36,084 bases of DNA from the NCBI GenBank assembly GCA_021372415.1, contig JAJFUM010000462.1:1-36084 (forward strand), written 5' to 3'. The translations under genes and the position numbers were made by a program. This stretch comes from Deltaproteobacteria bacterium (GTDB lineage: Bacteria; Desulfobacterota; Syntrophia; Syntrophales; UBA5619). Every line of letters begins with the position of its first letter. Positions within the stretch are counted from its first letter, which is position 1. Shown here in pieces: positions 7,736 to 15,523 of this stretch. Under the pieces are notes generated by a model. That model was given only the letters and a program-made list of their open reading frames with translations, ran no database searches and was not told where the DNA came from.

Positions 7736-7763
7736 TCAAGTTTTTCCGTCTATTTGCCGATAA
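7736..7763 (+). promoter_or_regulatory. Sigma-28 promoter of flaG
   Basis: TCAAGTTT (7736-7743), 12-nt spacer, GCCGATAA (7756-7763). It differs from the fliC promoter by one base in the two boxes. Start near 7770, ~34 nt before the flaG ATG. Confidence 0.85.
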
Positions 7764-7803
7764 TGTATTTAAAAAGGGTCAAACAGGAGAGGAGGTGAAA
7801 CAG

Positions 7804-8151
7804 ATGAATATCGATGCTGTAGGAGTGGGCAGTTCCATCCATTCCGCGACAACATCTGCCGCGACCCCGGCGATGCAGGATGCTTCCCGTCAGGCGGTCC
7901 AGACGAGTGCCACCGCTGCCGAAAACCGCGAGGACATTCAGCAGATGGTCGATCAGATCCAGAGCCACATCAAGATGATGAATGTCAGTCTTGAATTTAC
8001 CACCTATGGGGAGCATGGAGAAAAGATCGCCGTCATCGTTTCCGACAAGGAGACGGGAGAGGTTATCCGCGAGATCCCGAGTAAAGAGATACAGAATCTC
8101 TATGCCAAGATGAGCGAACTGACCGGGATGATCCTAAACGCCCAGATTTGA
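7804..8151 (+). CDS. flaG: FlaG family protein
   Basis: 115 residues. The N-terminal half is low complexity (Ala/Ser/Thr). The C-terminal half is the FlaG domain: long helix NREDIQQMVDQIQSHIKMMN followed by the beta-rich LEFTTYGEHGEKIAVIVSDK and the conserved VIREIPSKEIQNLYAKMSEL. FlaG proteins influence filament length and usually lie by fliD. ATG 7804 is chosen because AGGAGG (7790-7795) sits exactly 8 nt upstream; an in-frame GTG at 7795 overlaps that site. It has its own sigma-28 promoter and ends 43 bp from the convergent fliW. Confidence 0.93.
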   Translation: MNIDAVGVGSSIHSATTSAATPAMQDASRQAVQTSATAAENREDIQQMVDQIQSHIKMMNVSLEFTTYGEHGEKIAVIVSDKETGEVIREIPSKEIQNLYAKMSELTGMILNAQI

Positions 8152-8156
8152 AATAT

Positions 8157-8202
8157 CCCCGTTTCCCGGGTCGTTAATGCCGGCTCAGGCCGGATCACGG
8201 GG
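8157..8202. terminator. Hairpin between convergent flaG and fliW
   Basis: CCCCGT (8157-8162) pairs with ACGGGG (8197-8202), enclosing an inner CCGG...CCGG element (8180-8193). There is no T run on the plus side, and only ATATTT on the minus side. It overlaps the fliW stop. It may act as a bidirectional transcription barrier, but it is a weak call. Confidence 0.35.
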
Positions 8203-8695
8203 ACGTGGCGGTCGTGGCAAGCCTACCGGAGTCGTTGCAGGGTTTGGCCAGCCATGCGTCGAAGTGGGCCTTGTGATCGAGAACGTCGTACTGGATCGGG
8301 TATTCAGGGTCCTCCAGAACGATCTGGGTGGCCATTCTCTTTTCCGCATTGACGAGGATCGGGGCCCGGACGTTGACCGTCACCCGGAAGGGTTGTGAAC
8401 GGACGGTGACGATGCTCAGGAGAACGAGATCTTCATCCCTTTGGATTTCCAGGAAATCCATGTCTTCTTGATGCAGAGTCGGCTTGTAATCGGGCATCAC
8501 AATAAAGGGGTTGATCACGACGAAGGCCACGGCCGGATCGTCGGCGGCCTGCAGCCACCAAAGGGGCGTGTTCTGATCGTGCACGATCAGGGCAAAGCGC
8601 TTCAGATGGCCGAAGCCCAGAATAGAGCCTTTCATCGTAATGAGCTCAGATTCCCGGATATCGATTTCGCCAAAGCGCGTCGTTGCAATCCTCAT
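8195..8695 (-). CDS. fliW: Flagellar assembly factor FliW
   Basis: FliW binds flagellin and, when free, binds and inhibits CsrA, coupling flagellin translation to export. The 166-residue protein shows the family features: TRFGEIDIRESELITMKGSILGFGHLKRFALI at the N-terminus, PLWWLQAADDPAVAFVVINPF in the middle and NVRAPILVNAEKRMATQIVL near the C-terminus. ATG 8695 follows AGGAGG (8706-8711 on the plus map) at 9-10 nt. It is the last gene of the flgM-flgN-flgK-flgL-csrA-fliW run. The last ~12 residues (CNDSGRLATTATSP) are a non-conserved extension. Confidence 0.96.
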   Translation of the reverse strand: MRIATTRFGEIDIRESELITMKGSILGFGHLKRFALIVHDQNTPLWWLQAADDPAVAFVVINPFIVMPDYKPTLHQEDMDFLEIQRDEDLVLLSIVTVRSQPFRVTVNVRAPILVNAEKRMATQIVLEDPEYPIQYDVLDHKAHFDAWLAKPCNDSGRLATTATSP

Positions 8696-8705
8696 GACGG
8701 CTTAA

Positions 8706-8726
8706 CCTCCTGTTGTTCCATCCCTG
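8706..8726 (-). promoter_or_regulatory. Candidate CsrA site in the fliW leader
   Basis: On the minus strand, GAACAGGGATGG precedes fliW and agrees with the CsrA consensus RUACARGGAUGU at 10 of 12 positions (core at 8719-8726). A second ACAGGAGG (8706-8713) overlaps the fliW Shine-Dalgarno. Two GGA elements 13 nt apart suggest that CsrA represses translation of its own antagonist. Inference from motif only. Confidence 0.5.
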
Positions 8727-8760
8727 TTCATGATTTGCCCGTCCCCTCTGGGACCCTTCG

Positions 8761-8781
8761 ATCCACCGGCCGATGGTGGAT
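8761..8781 (-). repeat. Hairpin in the csrA-fliW gap
   Basis: ATCCACC (8761-8767) and GGTGGAT (8775-8781) form a perfect 7-bp stem with a 7-nt loop just after the csrA stop. A second small hairpin, GTCCC-CTCT-GGGAC (8741-8754), follows in transcription order. There is no T run, so it is more likely an RNA stability or processing structure than a terminator. Confidence 0.45.
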
Positions 8782-8789
8782 GCCTCGAT

Positions 8790-9017
8790 TCATTTCTGGG
8801 TTAAGCGTCCCCATACCTCCGACAACCCGACATCGGAGGCCAGAGCCTGCTGGTTCTGTTCCTGGATGATCCGGTAGATTTCCCCTCTATGGACGGCGAC
8901 ATGTCGGGGGGCCTCGATCCCTACCCGCAACTGCTTGCTGTGCAATTCGAGGAAGGTAATCTTGATATCGTCCCCGATGGCAATCGTCTCTCCTAACTTC
9001 CTTGTCAGGATCAGCAT
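8790..9017 (-). CDS. csrA: Carbon storage / translational regulator CsrA
   Basis: Dimeric RNA-binding protein that recognises GGA in hairpin loops and blocks ribosome access. Residues [18 protein letters not shown] with the RNA-contacting L4 and R6, and the second RNA-binding edge [16 protein letters not shown] with the key Arg at 44, are intact; residue 45 is Gly where Glu is common. Length 75 is typical for the flagellar-operon type. The start is fixed by AGGAG 7 nt upstream. It lies 9 bp after flgL and 94 bp before fliW, so it is co-transcribed with its antagonist and with the late flgMNKL genes. Confidence 0.98.
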   Translation of the reverse strand: MLILTRKLGETIAIGDDIKITFLELHSKQLRVGIEAPRHVAVHRGEIYRIIQEQNQQALASDVGLSEVWGRLTQK

Positions 9018-9026
9018 CGTCGTCTC

Positions 9027-10226
9027 CTATGTTAAAAAGTTAAGGATCGTCGTGTTCCCGATCTTGGCAGCGATGGCATAGGAACTCTGCAGAGCGATTT
9101 CCTTCATGGAAAGTCTCGTGGCCAGCTCTGCCAGATCGGCGTCCTGTGATTCCCCCAAGAGCGCGGTCAGATTGGTGTCCAGTTCCGAGAGATTGCTTCT
9201 GGACACATCGATGTGGTTCAGCTTCGTTCCGCAGAGGGACTGGTTCAGGCTGATCTGGTTCTGGGCCTTCTCCAGATTGTCTAGCTCCGCGGTGATCCCT
9301 GCGCTGTCATTGCCCTCCAGGGCCGTCTTCAGGTTGTTGAGGGTTTTCAGGATGTCGACCCCATAGCTCCCCTCGGCCGTGAAGGCCTCGGCGCCGGTAA
9401 TATTGTAAGTGAGGGTCGTTCCCCGGTTAATGGTCAGGTTGACCGGATCATTGTCGCCCCGGTAATAGCCCTCGGCGACTGCGTTGACGTAGAAGATGTC
9501 GTTCTCACCCAGGGCCTTCGTCCCTGCGGCGTCGTCGAAGGTGAGGGTCACCCCATCCCCCAAGTTGAGGCTGCCGCCCGCCATGGAAAGGTCCGTCCCG
9601 TTCCAGGTCCTGCCGCCATCGGTAGAGTACTGGTAGGTCGCCGCCGCCAGGGCCCCGCCCGTCGTGACCTTGACGGCGTAGGTTTTGTTCGTGGCGCCGG
9701 TGTAAGTCCCCGACGAGTTGACCGTCCCGGTAAAGGTGTTGTCCTGGGCCGCTCGGGCGGTTTCGATCTGGGCGCTCAGGGGGGTTGCGGAGAAAGGTGC
9801 CGATCCGTTGCGGGATCCGGAAAAGAGATAGCGGTCCCCCGACATGGAATTGGCCAGGCTGGTCATCTCATCAATCAGGCCCTGGATGTTCTCGGCCGTA
9901 ATCTTGCGGGTGGTGGCGTTGGCCGTCCCCGTGGCCTGACCAAGGGCCAATTCATTGGCCTTGACGAGCAGATCATAGGCGCTGGAGAGCTTGGATTCCG
10001 TCGACGAGATCCAGGACTCGCAGTTGTTCATGTTGGTCTGGTACTGTTCATTGGCCGCCATGCTCTGGCGGATCTCGATGATCTTGGTGGCGGCGATGGG
10101 GTCGTCCGATGCACGGTTGACCCTCTTCTGGCTCACCAGCTTTTCGATGACGTCATTGTACTGGCTCTGGGTATTGAACAGGTTGTTGACCGTGGTGTTG
10201 AATCGCATGTTCTCGGTTACGCGCAT
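9027..10226 (-). CDS. flgL: Hook-filament junction protein FlgL (HAP3)
   Basis: Joins the hook to the filament. Residues 1-145 (MRFNTTVNNLFNTQSQYNDVIEKL... SGDRYLFSGS) and the last ~90 (NLSELDTNLTALLGESQDADLAELATRLSMKEIAL) are the flagellin-like D0/D1 helices. Between ~165 and ~265 is an extra beta-rich insert with a flagellin-IN-like STDGGRTWNG / GVTLTFDD unit, making it 399 residues versus ~317 in enteric bacteria. ATG 10226 follows AAGGAG at 6 nt. It is 10 bp from flgK and 9 bp from csrA. Confidence 0.96.
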   Translation of the reverse strand: MRVTENMRFNTTVNNLFNTQSQYNDVIEKLVSQKRVNRASDDPIAATKIIEIRQSMAANEQYQTNMNNCESWISSTESKLSSAYDLLVKANELALGQATGTANATTRKITAENIQGLIDEMTSLANSMSGDRYLFSGSRNGSAPFSATPLSAQIETARAAQDNTFTGTVNSSGTYTGATNKTYAVKVTTGGALAAATYQYSTDGGRTWNGTDLSMAGGSLNLGDGVTLTFDDAAGTKALGENDIFYVNAVAEGYYRGDNDPVNLTINRGTTLTYNITGAEAFTAEGSYGVDILKTLNNLKTALEGNDSAGITAELDNLEKAQNQISLNQSLCGTKLNHIDVSRSNLSELDTNLTALLGESQDADLAELATRLSMKEIALQSSYAIAAKIGNTTILNFLT

Positions 10227-10236
10227 GGCTGTCTCC

Positions 10237-11622
10237 TTACTCCACGAGCCCCATCAGGGTGTCGAGCATCTCGTTGACCACCTTGCAGAGTCTGCCGGCG
10301 GCGTTGTAGCCCATCTGGTACTTGATCAGGCGGATCATCTCCTCATCGATGGAGACGCCGGATACCGACTCCCTCTGGTTTTCGAGGTGGTTCATGATGG
10401 CCGTCTGATGGTCGCTGTTCGTCTCTGCCGTGGCGACCTCGTTGCCGACCTCTCCGACGACCGTGGCCAGAAAGCTGTTCAGCGTCGAGGTGTTGTTGTT
10501 CATCAGGAGCTCGTTCTGGATGGCGGCGAGCTTGCTTGCGTTTTCACCGTCCCCGGTGACCGAGGTGCCGGCGGCGATCCGGTTGACATCGGCAGAGATC
10601 GCCGTATTGACCCTGATGGTCCCGGAGGCGTTGTTCAGATCCGGGATCTCGAAGAAGTCCACTCCGGTGTTTGTGTAGGCGTCGAAACCGCTGCTGTGGA
10701 CCTCGTTGATGCGGTTGGCGAGGGATTTGGAAAAGTCGTCCAGATAGCTCACGTATTTGGGGACGATTTCGTTCTGCAGCTCATTGTAGGCCCCGAGCTT
10801 TCCCTTGGTCAGCATGTCGTTGATCGGTTCGGTGGTCGATCTGTCCGAGTAGATATTGCTTTTGCCCGAGGTGTTCAGGCTGACGCTGAGGTCATGATCC
10901 TGGACCCCCTGCAGGAGGGCGTCCCCGTTGGCCAGGTAGATGTTGATCGTGCCGTTGGGGTTATCGAAGGAGTTGAAATCGATCCACGATCCGAGTTCCT
11001 TCAGGGCCTGGGTCCGCTGGTCCATGAGGGCGTTGCTGTCGCCTTCGTTGCCCGTCGTCTCCATGATCCGCAGGTTCAGATCCTTGATCTCGTCGACGAT
11101 ATCGTTGATCTGGCCCACCGCATCGAAGATGTTGCGGTTCATGTCCGTGTTGATCGTGTCGAGGTTGCGCTTGTAGGAGTTGATCGAGTTGACCAGGTTC
11201 TCGCCGGCCGACAGAAGGGCGGTCCTCTCCACTTTTCCGGAGGGGGCGTTGGAGAGATTCTCCCAGGCGGACCAGAATTCATTCAACTGATCGTTAATGC
11301 CCCCTCCCAGGGTGTCGTCCAGCATGACTTCGATGTTCTGGAGGCCCTGCAGCAGGGCGTCGCTGTAGGACGTGTTTTGTTCCTGCTGGACGATCTGGGA
11401 CTCGATGTAGCTGTCGTAGACCCGCGTGATACTCTCGACGGAGACCCCGATCTGGGTCGTGCCTCCCTTGACGCTGACGCTGCCGATGGCCTTGAAATCC
11501 ATCCTCTGACGGCTGTAGCCGGCGGTGTCCACATTGGCGATATTACCGCCGGTGATGTCGATAGCCATCTGATGGCTTGCCAAGGCGTCTCTGGCTGTGA
11601 ATAAAAGGCTGCTGATCGACAT
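10237..11622 (-). CDS. flgK: Hook-associated protein FlgK (HAP1)
   Basis: First junction protein between hook and filament. N-terminal rod/hook signature: MSISSLLFTARDALASHQMAIDITGGNIANVDTAGYSRQRM. The C-terminal motif SGVSIDEEMIRLIKYQMGYNAAGRLCKVVNEMLDTLM is typical of FlgK. I start at ATG 11622 (461 residues), where the family's N-terminus begins and a GAAGGGA site lies ~9 nt upstream; the frame is also open to an ATG at 11646, adding eight residues unlike any FlgK. It is 24 bp from flgN, its chaperone. Confidence 0.96.
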   Translation of the reverse strand: MSISSLLFTARDALASHQMAIDITGGNIANVDTAGYSRQRMDFKAIGSVSVKGGTTQIGVSVESITRVYDSYIESQIVQQEQNTSYSDALLQGLQNIEVMLDDTLGGGINDQLNEFWSAWENLSNAPSGKVERTALLSAGENLVNSINSYKRNLDTINTDMNRNIFDAVGQINDIVDEIKDLNLRIMETTGNEGDSNALMDQRTQALKELGSWIDFNSFDNPNGTINIYLANGDALLQGVQDHDLSVSLNTSGKSNIYSDRSTTEPINDMLTKGKLGAYNELQNEIVPKYVSYLDDFSKSLANRINEVHSSGFDAYTNTGVDFFEIPDLNNASGTIRVNTAISADVNRIAAGTSVTGDGENASKLAAIQNELLMNNNTSTLNSFLATVVGEVGNEVATAETNSDHQTAIMNHLENQRESVSGVSIDEEMIRLIKYQMGYNAAGRLCKVVNEMLDTLMGLVE

Positions 11623-11646
11623 GTCAATATCCCTTCCGCGGGCCAA

Positions 11647-12177
11647 TCAGCCCGCTTCTGATATTAACCTGCCTTGCAAATTCCCGGCCTTGATCTGGCC
11701 CTGCCGGTTATAATTTGGCGGGGGAGCGGTTAATGCCTGGATATAATTGAGAGTATTATTTATGTGGGCAAGCGAGGCGTTGATCAGATCCTTGTTTTTC
11801 TCGTTGCATCGGTCGATCTGCCGGACCACATCGGCAATTTTTTCCTGGTAGTCCGTCAGGTTTTTCCGGGTCTTATCCTGAGCATAACCGATGAGTTGCG
11901 TTAGGCAAACGGGTTCGTCCAGGTGGAGGCTCGCGGCAATCCTGCTGACGGCGTCCGCGCGCATTTCCGCCGCGACCTTGATGGAGAGCAGGAGCCGTTC
12001 ATTCTTCGAGTTGAATGCGGTGATGTCCTCTGGGGTGCAGCGTTTCAGGAGACGGGTTTCTTCCTGGACGGCATTGAGAAGCTCCAGATAATATTCATAT
12101 TCCTGCCCGAGTGACAGCAGCAGGGCGTTGTACAACTGATCCAGATCCCTGTTCATGGCACCTTTCCGGCAAAGCAT
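11647..12177 (-). CDS. flgN: FlgN-type chaperone for FlgK and FlgL
   Basis: Cytoplasmic helical chaperone that guides FlgK and FlgL to the export gate. Up to 176 residues, predicted all-helical with a long coiled coil (LSLGQEYEYYLELLNAVQEETRLL and TRKNLTDYQEKIADVVRQID). The late helix NKDLINASLAHINNTLNYIQAL followed by a Pro/Asn-rich tail is typical of FlgN. Two starts are possible: ATG 12177 with GGAG 5 nt upstream, or ATG 12156 (MNRDLDQL) with AAAGG 4 nt upstream. I keep the longer form because its site is stronger. Position between flgM and flgK agrees. Confidence 0.88.
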   Translation of the reverse strand: MLCRKGAMNRDLDQLYNALLLSLGQEYEYYLELLNAVQEETRLLKRCTPEDITAFNSKNERLLLSIKVAAEMRADAVSRIAASLHLDEPVCLTQLIGYAQDKTRKNLTDYQEKIADVVRQIDRCNEKNKDLINASLAHINNTLNYIQALTAPPPNYNRQGQIKAGNLQGRLISEAG

Positions 12178-12243
12178 TCCCTCTCCGGGCGGACGGATTC
12201 ACCCTTCCGGACCCGTGTCCGATGTCAAGGATCCACCCGCCCT

Positions 12244-12558
12244 TTAGGCGACGATGTCGATGAGGGACTCCTCCACCATTTTATCAGCGATTTTATCCAG
12301 ATTGACCGTGTAAGTTCCGTTGTCGATCTGGTTTTTCAGTTCCTGGACCTTCGCCTCGCGAACATCGGGGGTCTGATCCAGAATCTGCTTGATCCGCTGA
12401 ATGTCTTTGGCCTTGGTGGAAAGATCAACCTTCTCGGTGGTGACAGACATTCCGGAAGTGCCCGAAGTCACAGACTTATCACCCTCGCTCTTGGCGGGAT
12501 CGCTCTTCTGGTACTGCTGGATCACCTGTGCGGAAGTGCCCTTAATCTTGGAAATCAT
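12244..12558 (-). CDS. flgM: Anti-sigma-28 factor FlgM
   Basis: Binds and inhibits FliA until it is exported through the finished hook. 104 residues: a disordered Ser/Thr/Lys N-terminal half followed by the sigma-binding helices, EKVDLSTKAKDIQRIKQILDQ and the signature VREAKVQELKNQIDNGTYTV ... KIADKMVEESL. ATG 12558 has AAGG 5 nt upstream; a GTG two codons earlier is less well placed. A sigma-28 promoter (12589-12616) lies directly upstream, giving the FliA-FlgM feedback loop, and it heads the flgM-flgN-flgK-flgL-csrA-fliW run. Confidence 0.96.
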   Translation of the reverse strand: MISKIKGTSAQVIQQYQKSDPAKSEGDKSVTSGTSGMSVTTEKVDLSTKAKDIQRIKQILDQTPDVREAKVQELKNQIDNGTYTVNLDKIADKMVEESLIDIVA

Positions 12559-12588
12559 AATCACCTTCCCCTTTTGATCTTACACCAA

Positions 12589-12616
12589 TTATCGACATTT
12601 TACGCGGAAGACTTTA
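12589..12616 (-). promoter_or_regulatory. Sigma-28 promoter of the flgM operon
   Basis: On the minus strand: TAAAGTCT (12616-12609), 12-nt spacer, GTCGATAA (12596-12589). Same geometry as the fliC promoter. The upstream box overlaps the flgJ stop codon, so the flgM operon can be transcribed apart from flgFGAHIJ. Start near 12582, ~24 nt before flgM. Confidence 0.82.
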
Positions 12617-12940
12617 ATCCTTTTTTAGATTTGCTCCTGTTAGCTGTTTGTAAATCATGGTTTGCAGGCCAAGCCCCTCTCCCTTGTTGGACAGCTCTGT
12701 TGCCAGCTTTTGGTCCAGCATCATTTCATAGGTCTGCCTCCCCTGGGAGGATTTCAGAAAACCGTCTTTTGGGACCGTCTGTCTCATGGTCTTCAGGAGC
12801 TGATAAACCAGCATGGACTCGAAGTCGGCACAGGCCTTCTTCAGTTTTTTCTCCTTGGCCGCTGCATCGGTCGATTGACCGGTTGTTGTTGCTGCGGTTG
12901 CCTTTAACTCAGGCGATAGGTTCGTCGATATATTTGCCAT
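12614..12940 (-). CDS. flgJ: Rod-binding protein FlgJ, short form without muramidase
   Basis: Assembles the rod in the periplasm. Its 108 residues cover only the N-terminal rod-binding domain (AAKEKKLKKACADFESMLVYQLLKTMRQTVPKDGFL and QTYEMMLDQKLATELSNKGEGLGLQTMIYKQL). The C-terminal peptidoglycan hydrolase half of the ~313-residue enteric protein is missing, as in many non-gammaproteobacteria; the hydrolase must be encoded elsewhere. ATG 12940 starts 2 bp after the flgI stop; a GTG at 12946 overlaps that stop as GTGA and could be used by coupled translation. Confidence 0.93.
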   Translation of the reverse strand: MANISTNLSPELKATAATTTGQSTDAAAKEKKLKKACADFESMLVYQLLKTMRQTVPKDGFLKSSQGRQTYEMMLDQKLATELSNKGEGLGLQTMIYKQLTGANLKKD

Positions 12941-12942
12941 AA

Positions 12943-14106
12943 TCACATGATCTTAAGGTCCGCCTGAAGGGCACCGGCCGCCTTGATGGCCTGGATGATC
13001 GTAATCAGATCACGCGGGGTCACGCCGATGGCGTTGAGGGCCATGACCACATCCTGAATCGTAACGCCGCGGGGGACGACCATCAACTGCTTCTTTTCTT
13101 CCTGCATGGAAAGACCGGTATCCTTGGTGACCACCGTCTGACCGCCCGGTGCGACGATGGTGCCGTTCCTTCTGTCCCTGGCCGTCACCCCGCCGCTTTC
13201 CGGGGGCTTGGGGGCAAAGGGCAGGGGTTGGGAGACGTTCACGGTTTCCTTGATCTGGATGCTCAGGTTCCCATGCGCGATCGCCACGGTGGAGATCCGG
13301 ACGTTTTCGCCCATGACGACCGTTCCAGTCTTTTCGTTCATGACGATGACCGCCCCCGTCTCCACGGGCACGTCGATGTTTTCGACCCTGGCGATGATAT
13401 CGGCCATGTTGCTCTCGGACGAGGTGACCCGTACGGCGACTGTTCCGGAATCAATGGCCTGCGCCTCCAGGGTCATGACTTGGCTGGAAACCGTAGCAGC
13501 CAATTTCGTTGCGGTCGAGAAGTCCGGCTGGAAAAGGTTAATCGTGAATTTCTTCTCCTTCCCGAAATCGTATTTGACCTCCCGCTCCACCAAGCCGCCG
13601 TTGGCGATGATCCCGACATTCGTCTGGTTCTTGGTCACACTGGCATTGGCACCGCCCGCTGCGAAGCCTCCGATCAACAGAGGCCCCTGGGCCAGCGCGT
13701 AGACCTCGCCGTCAACGGCCCTCAGCGGGGTCATCAACAACTGGCCTCCCTGGAGGCTGGTGGCATCTCCGATCGAAGAGACCGTGACGTCGATCCTCGT
13801 GCCGGTCTTGGCAAAGGGCGGCAGTTGGGCGGTCACCATCACCGAAGCGATGTTCTTCGCTTTCGGGGTCTTGTCCCGCATGGAGAGGCCCTGCCGGCTC
13901 AACATGTTGGAGATGGTCTCCTTGGTGAAGCCGTTCTTGACATCATCCCCGGTTCCCATCAGGCCGACCACCAGACCGTAGCCGAGCAACTGGTTCTCCC
14001 GAACCCCGCCGAATCCGGCAATGTCCTTGATCCTGGCGGCCTGAAGGGGAAGGGCCCCTGCCAGGAAAAGGACGACGGCCAAAGATACAATCAGCTTTCT
14101 TTTCAT
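12943..14106 (-). CDS. flgI: Flagellar P-ring protein FlgI
   Basis: Forms the P ring around the rod in the periplasmic peptidoglycan. 387 residues from ATG 14106: signal peptide MKRKLIVSLAVVLFLAGALPLQA, then ARIKDIAGFGGVRENQLLGYGLVVGLMGTGDD, and later GGFAAGGANASVTKNQTNVG and the C-terminal VTPRDLITIIQAIKAAGALQADL, all family hallmarks. An open extension to 14145 exists but would bury the signal peptide. The ATG overlaps the flgH stop (TAATG), indicating coupled translation. Confidence 0.97.
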   Translation of the reverse strand: MKRKLIVSLAVVLFLAGALPLQAARIKDIAGFGGVRENQLLGYGLVVGLMGTGDDVKNGFTKETISNMLSRQGLSMRDKTPKAKNIASVMVTAQLPPFAKTGTRIDVTVSSIGDATSLQGGQLLMTPLRAVDGEVYALAQGPLLIGGFAAGGANASVTKNQTNVGIIANGGLVEREVKYDFGKEKKFTINLFQPDFSTATKLAATVSSQVMTLEAQAIDSGTVAVRVTSSESNMADIIARVENIDVPVETGAVIVMNEKTGTVVMGENVRISTVAIAHGNLSIQIKETVNVSQPLPFAPKPPESGGVTARDRRNGTIVAPGGQTVVTKDTGLSMQEEKKQLMVVPRGVTIQDVVMALNAIGVTPRDLITIIQAIKAAGALQADLKIM

Positions 14107-14801
14107 TAGAACGGCCACCCCCAGTCCAAAGCGCGCGTCAGCCAACCCGAATGCTGCTTGTCGGTGAGCACGCCGCTGCCTGTATAGACGATCCTTGCGT
14201 CTGCGATGTTTGTCGAAGAAACTGAATTTTCCGATGAGATGTCTTCAGGTCGAATGACCCCCGTGATGACGATGAATTCATCCTCGGCGTTGAGTGTCAA
14301 CTGCCGCCTGCCCTCGATCAGGAGATTGCCGTTTTCCAGCACCCTGACCACGCGGGCGGTGACGGTTGCCTGGAGTTTGCCGCCGCGGGAGGTGTCGCCG
14401 GTCCCCTTGAGTTCGTTATAGTTTGTCCCCGCGACCGACAGGGAGGTCCCCATGTTGGCATTTTTGTTGATGAGCGACGTATCGAGCCCCAGCAGGGCGC
14501 TGATACCGGAAGAGGTTTTGGAGTCCCTCTTGGTGTTGGTATTGGCCTGGTTCTGACCGCTCGATGACTCGTCGACGATGATGGTGACGATGTCATTGAC
14601 ATAGCGGGCCTTGTTGTCGCTGAAGAGCATGCTCCGGCTGTTCTCGCCGGGCCACAGTGAACCGGGGGTGGTGACCGGTTTGACGATGTGGATCGGTTGC
14701 TGTTTGGCCCTCGGTTGGATCTCCTCCGGGCGGGTGCCGTAACCGGAACATCCCAACAGCAGGGTCAATGTGATCAGGCCGATCGGGACTCGGATCTTCA
14801 T
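14106..14801 (-). CDS. flgH: Flagellar L-ring lipoprotein FlgH
   Basis: Forms the outer-membrane L ring, so the cell is diderm. 231 residues with a lipoprotein signal ending LTLLLGC (acylated Cys at 18), then the FlgH core: NSRSMLFSDNKARYVNDIVTIIV, followed by the conserved GNLLIEGRRQLTLNAEDEFIVITGVIRPEDIS and the C-terminal NIADARIVYTGSGVLTDKQHSGWLTRALDW. Start ATG 14801 with AGGAG 5 nt upstream; 8 bp after flgA. Confidence 0.97.
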   Translation of the reverse strand: MKIRVPIGLITLTLLLGCSGYGTRPEEIQPRAKQQPIHIVKPVTTPGSLWPGENSRSMLFSDNKARYVNDIVTIIVDESSSGQNQANTNTKRDSKTSSGISALLGLDTSLINKNANMGTSLSVAGTNYNELKGTGDTSRGGKLQATVTARVVRVLENGNLLIEGRRQLTLNAEDEFIVITGVIRPEDISSENSVSSTNIADARIVYTGSGVLTDKQHSGWLTRALDWGWPF

Positions 14802-14809
14802 GGTGTCTC

Positions 14810-15523
14810 CTAATACTCGATGCCGACCAGGGAATCGCTCAGGACCCTGGCATAGATGATCTTGTTGGAGCTGATGTTTCTGACCCGGACCATGCTGCCG
14901 GCGGTTCCGTCCTCTTCGGACAGACCCAGGGTGATGATCTGCATGGGACCGTTGTCAAAGACCACCTTGACCATCCTCCCCTTTCGGACCAGGGGGGCCT
15001 CCTTGAGCATGAAGGCCTGGAACTCCGCTCCGGCCGGGATCTGGGTCGAGAGCCGCTTTCCCACGATGTCCTCGAGGGAGGACACGGCTTGCGGCTGGAT
15101 CCGGCGGACCCACTTCTGGATCGTCCGGACGTCGTGATCGGTCAGAACCGTTCCCGGCGATAACGAGCGCGTCGCCACAAAGACGTTCTGAAGGACCTCG
15201 ATCCTGGCCCTGAGGGTGTCTGTCCTGATGAGATTGCCCCCCCTGCCGAAGGACCGGATCAGAAAGGCCATATCGCCGATGAAGTCGGCGCTGCCGGCGG
15301 ATTCGATCCGCAGGGTGACATGGCCGTCCAGGTTCCTGTTTTCAGGCTCCGCCGACAGGAAATCGACCCGGGCGGTCCCTGGCGGCCACGGCATGTTGGC
15401 TTCCACGTATTCCCGGACAGCTGCCTGGAGGGGATAGGCCCCTGGCTTATTGTCCGCATGGGCGGCCACGGCAAGAAGAACCAGACCCAAGATGGCCGTT
15501 ATGAGCATCCTTGTTTGTTTCAC
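14810..15523 (-). CDS. flgA: P-ring assembly chaperone FlgA
   Basis: Periplasmic chaperone for P-ring formation. 237 residues: signal peptide (MKQTRMLITAILGLVLLAVAAHA), a variable N-terminal domain, then the SAF domain (VFVATRSLSPGTVLTDHDVRTIQKW) and the C-terminal beta domain (VRKGRMVKVVFDNGPMQIITLGLSEEDGTAGSMVRVRN). Starts with GTG 15523, sharing one base with the flgG stop (TAGTG), so coupled to flgG. Confidence 0.95.
   Translation of the reverse strand: MKQTRMLITAILGLVLLAVAAHADNKPGAYPLQAAVREYVEANMPWPPGTARVDFLSAEPENRNLDGHVTLRIESAGSADFIGDMAFLIRSFGRGGNLIRTDTLRARIEVLQNVFVATRSLSPGTVLTDHDVRTIQKWVRRIQPQAVSSLEDIVGKRLSTQIPAGAEFQAFMLKEAPLVRKGRMVKVVFDNGPMQIITLGLSEEDGTAGSMVRVRNISSNKIIYARVLSDSLVGIEY

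Noticed and set aside
9991..11604. Plus-strand ORF of 537 codons opposite flgL/flgK
   Set aside because: It crosses two certain genes on the other strand and has no recognisable domain; Val/Asp-rich composition typical of antisense frames.
11623..11646. N-terminal extension of flgK
   Set aside because: The extra residues MARGRDID are not FlgK-like, and the ribosome site fits ATG 11622.
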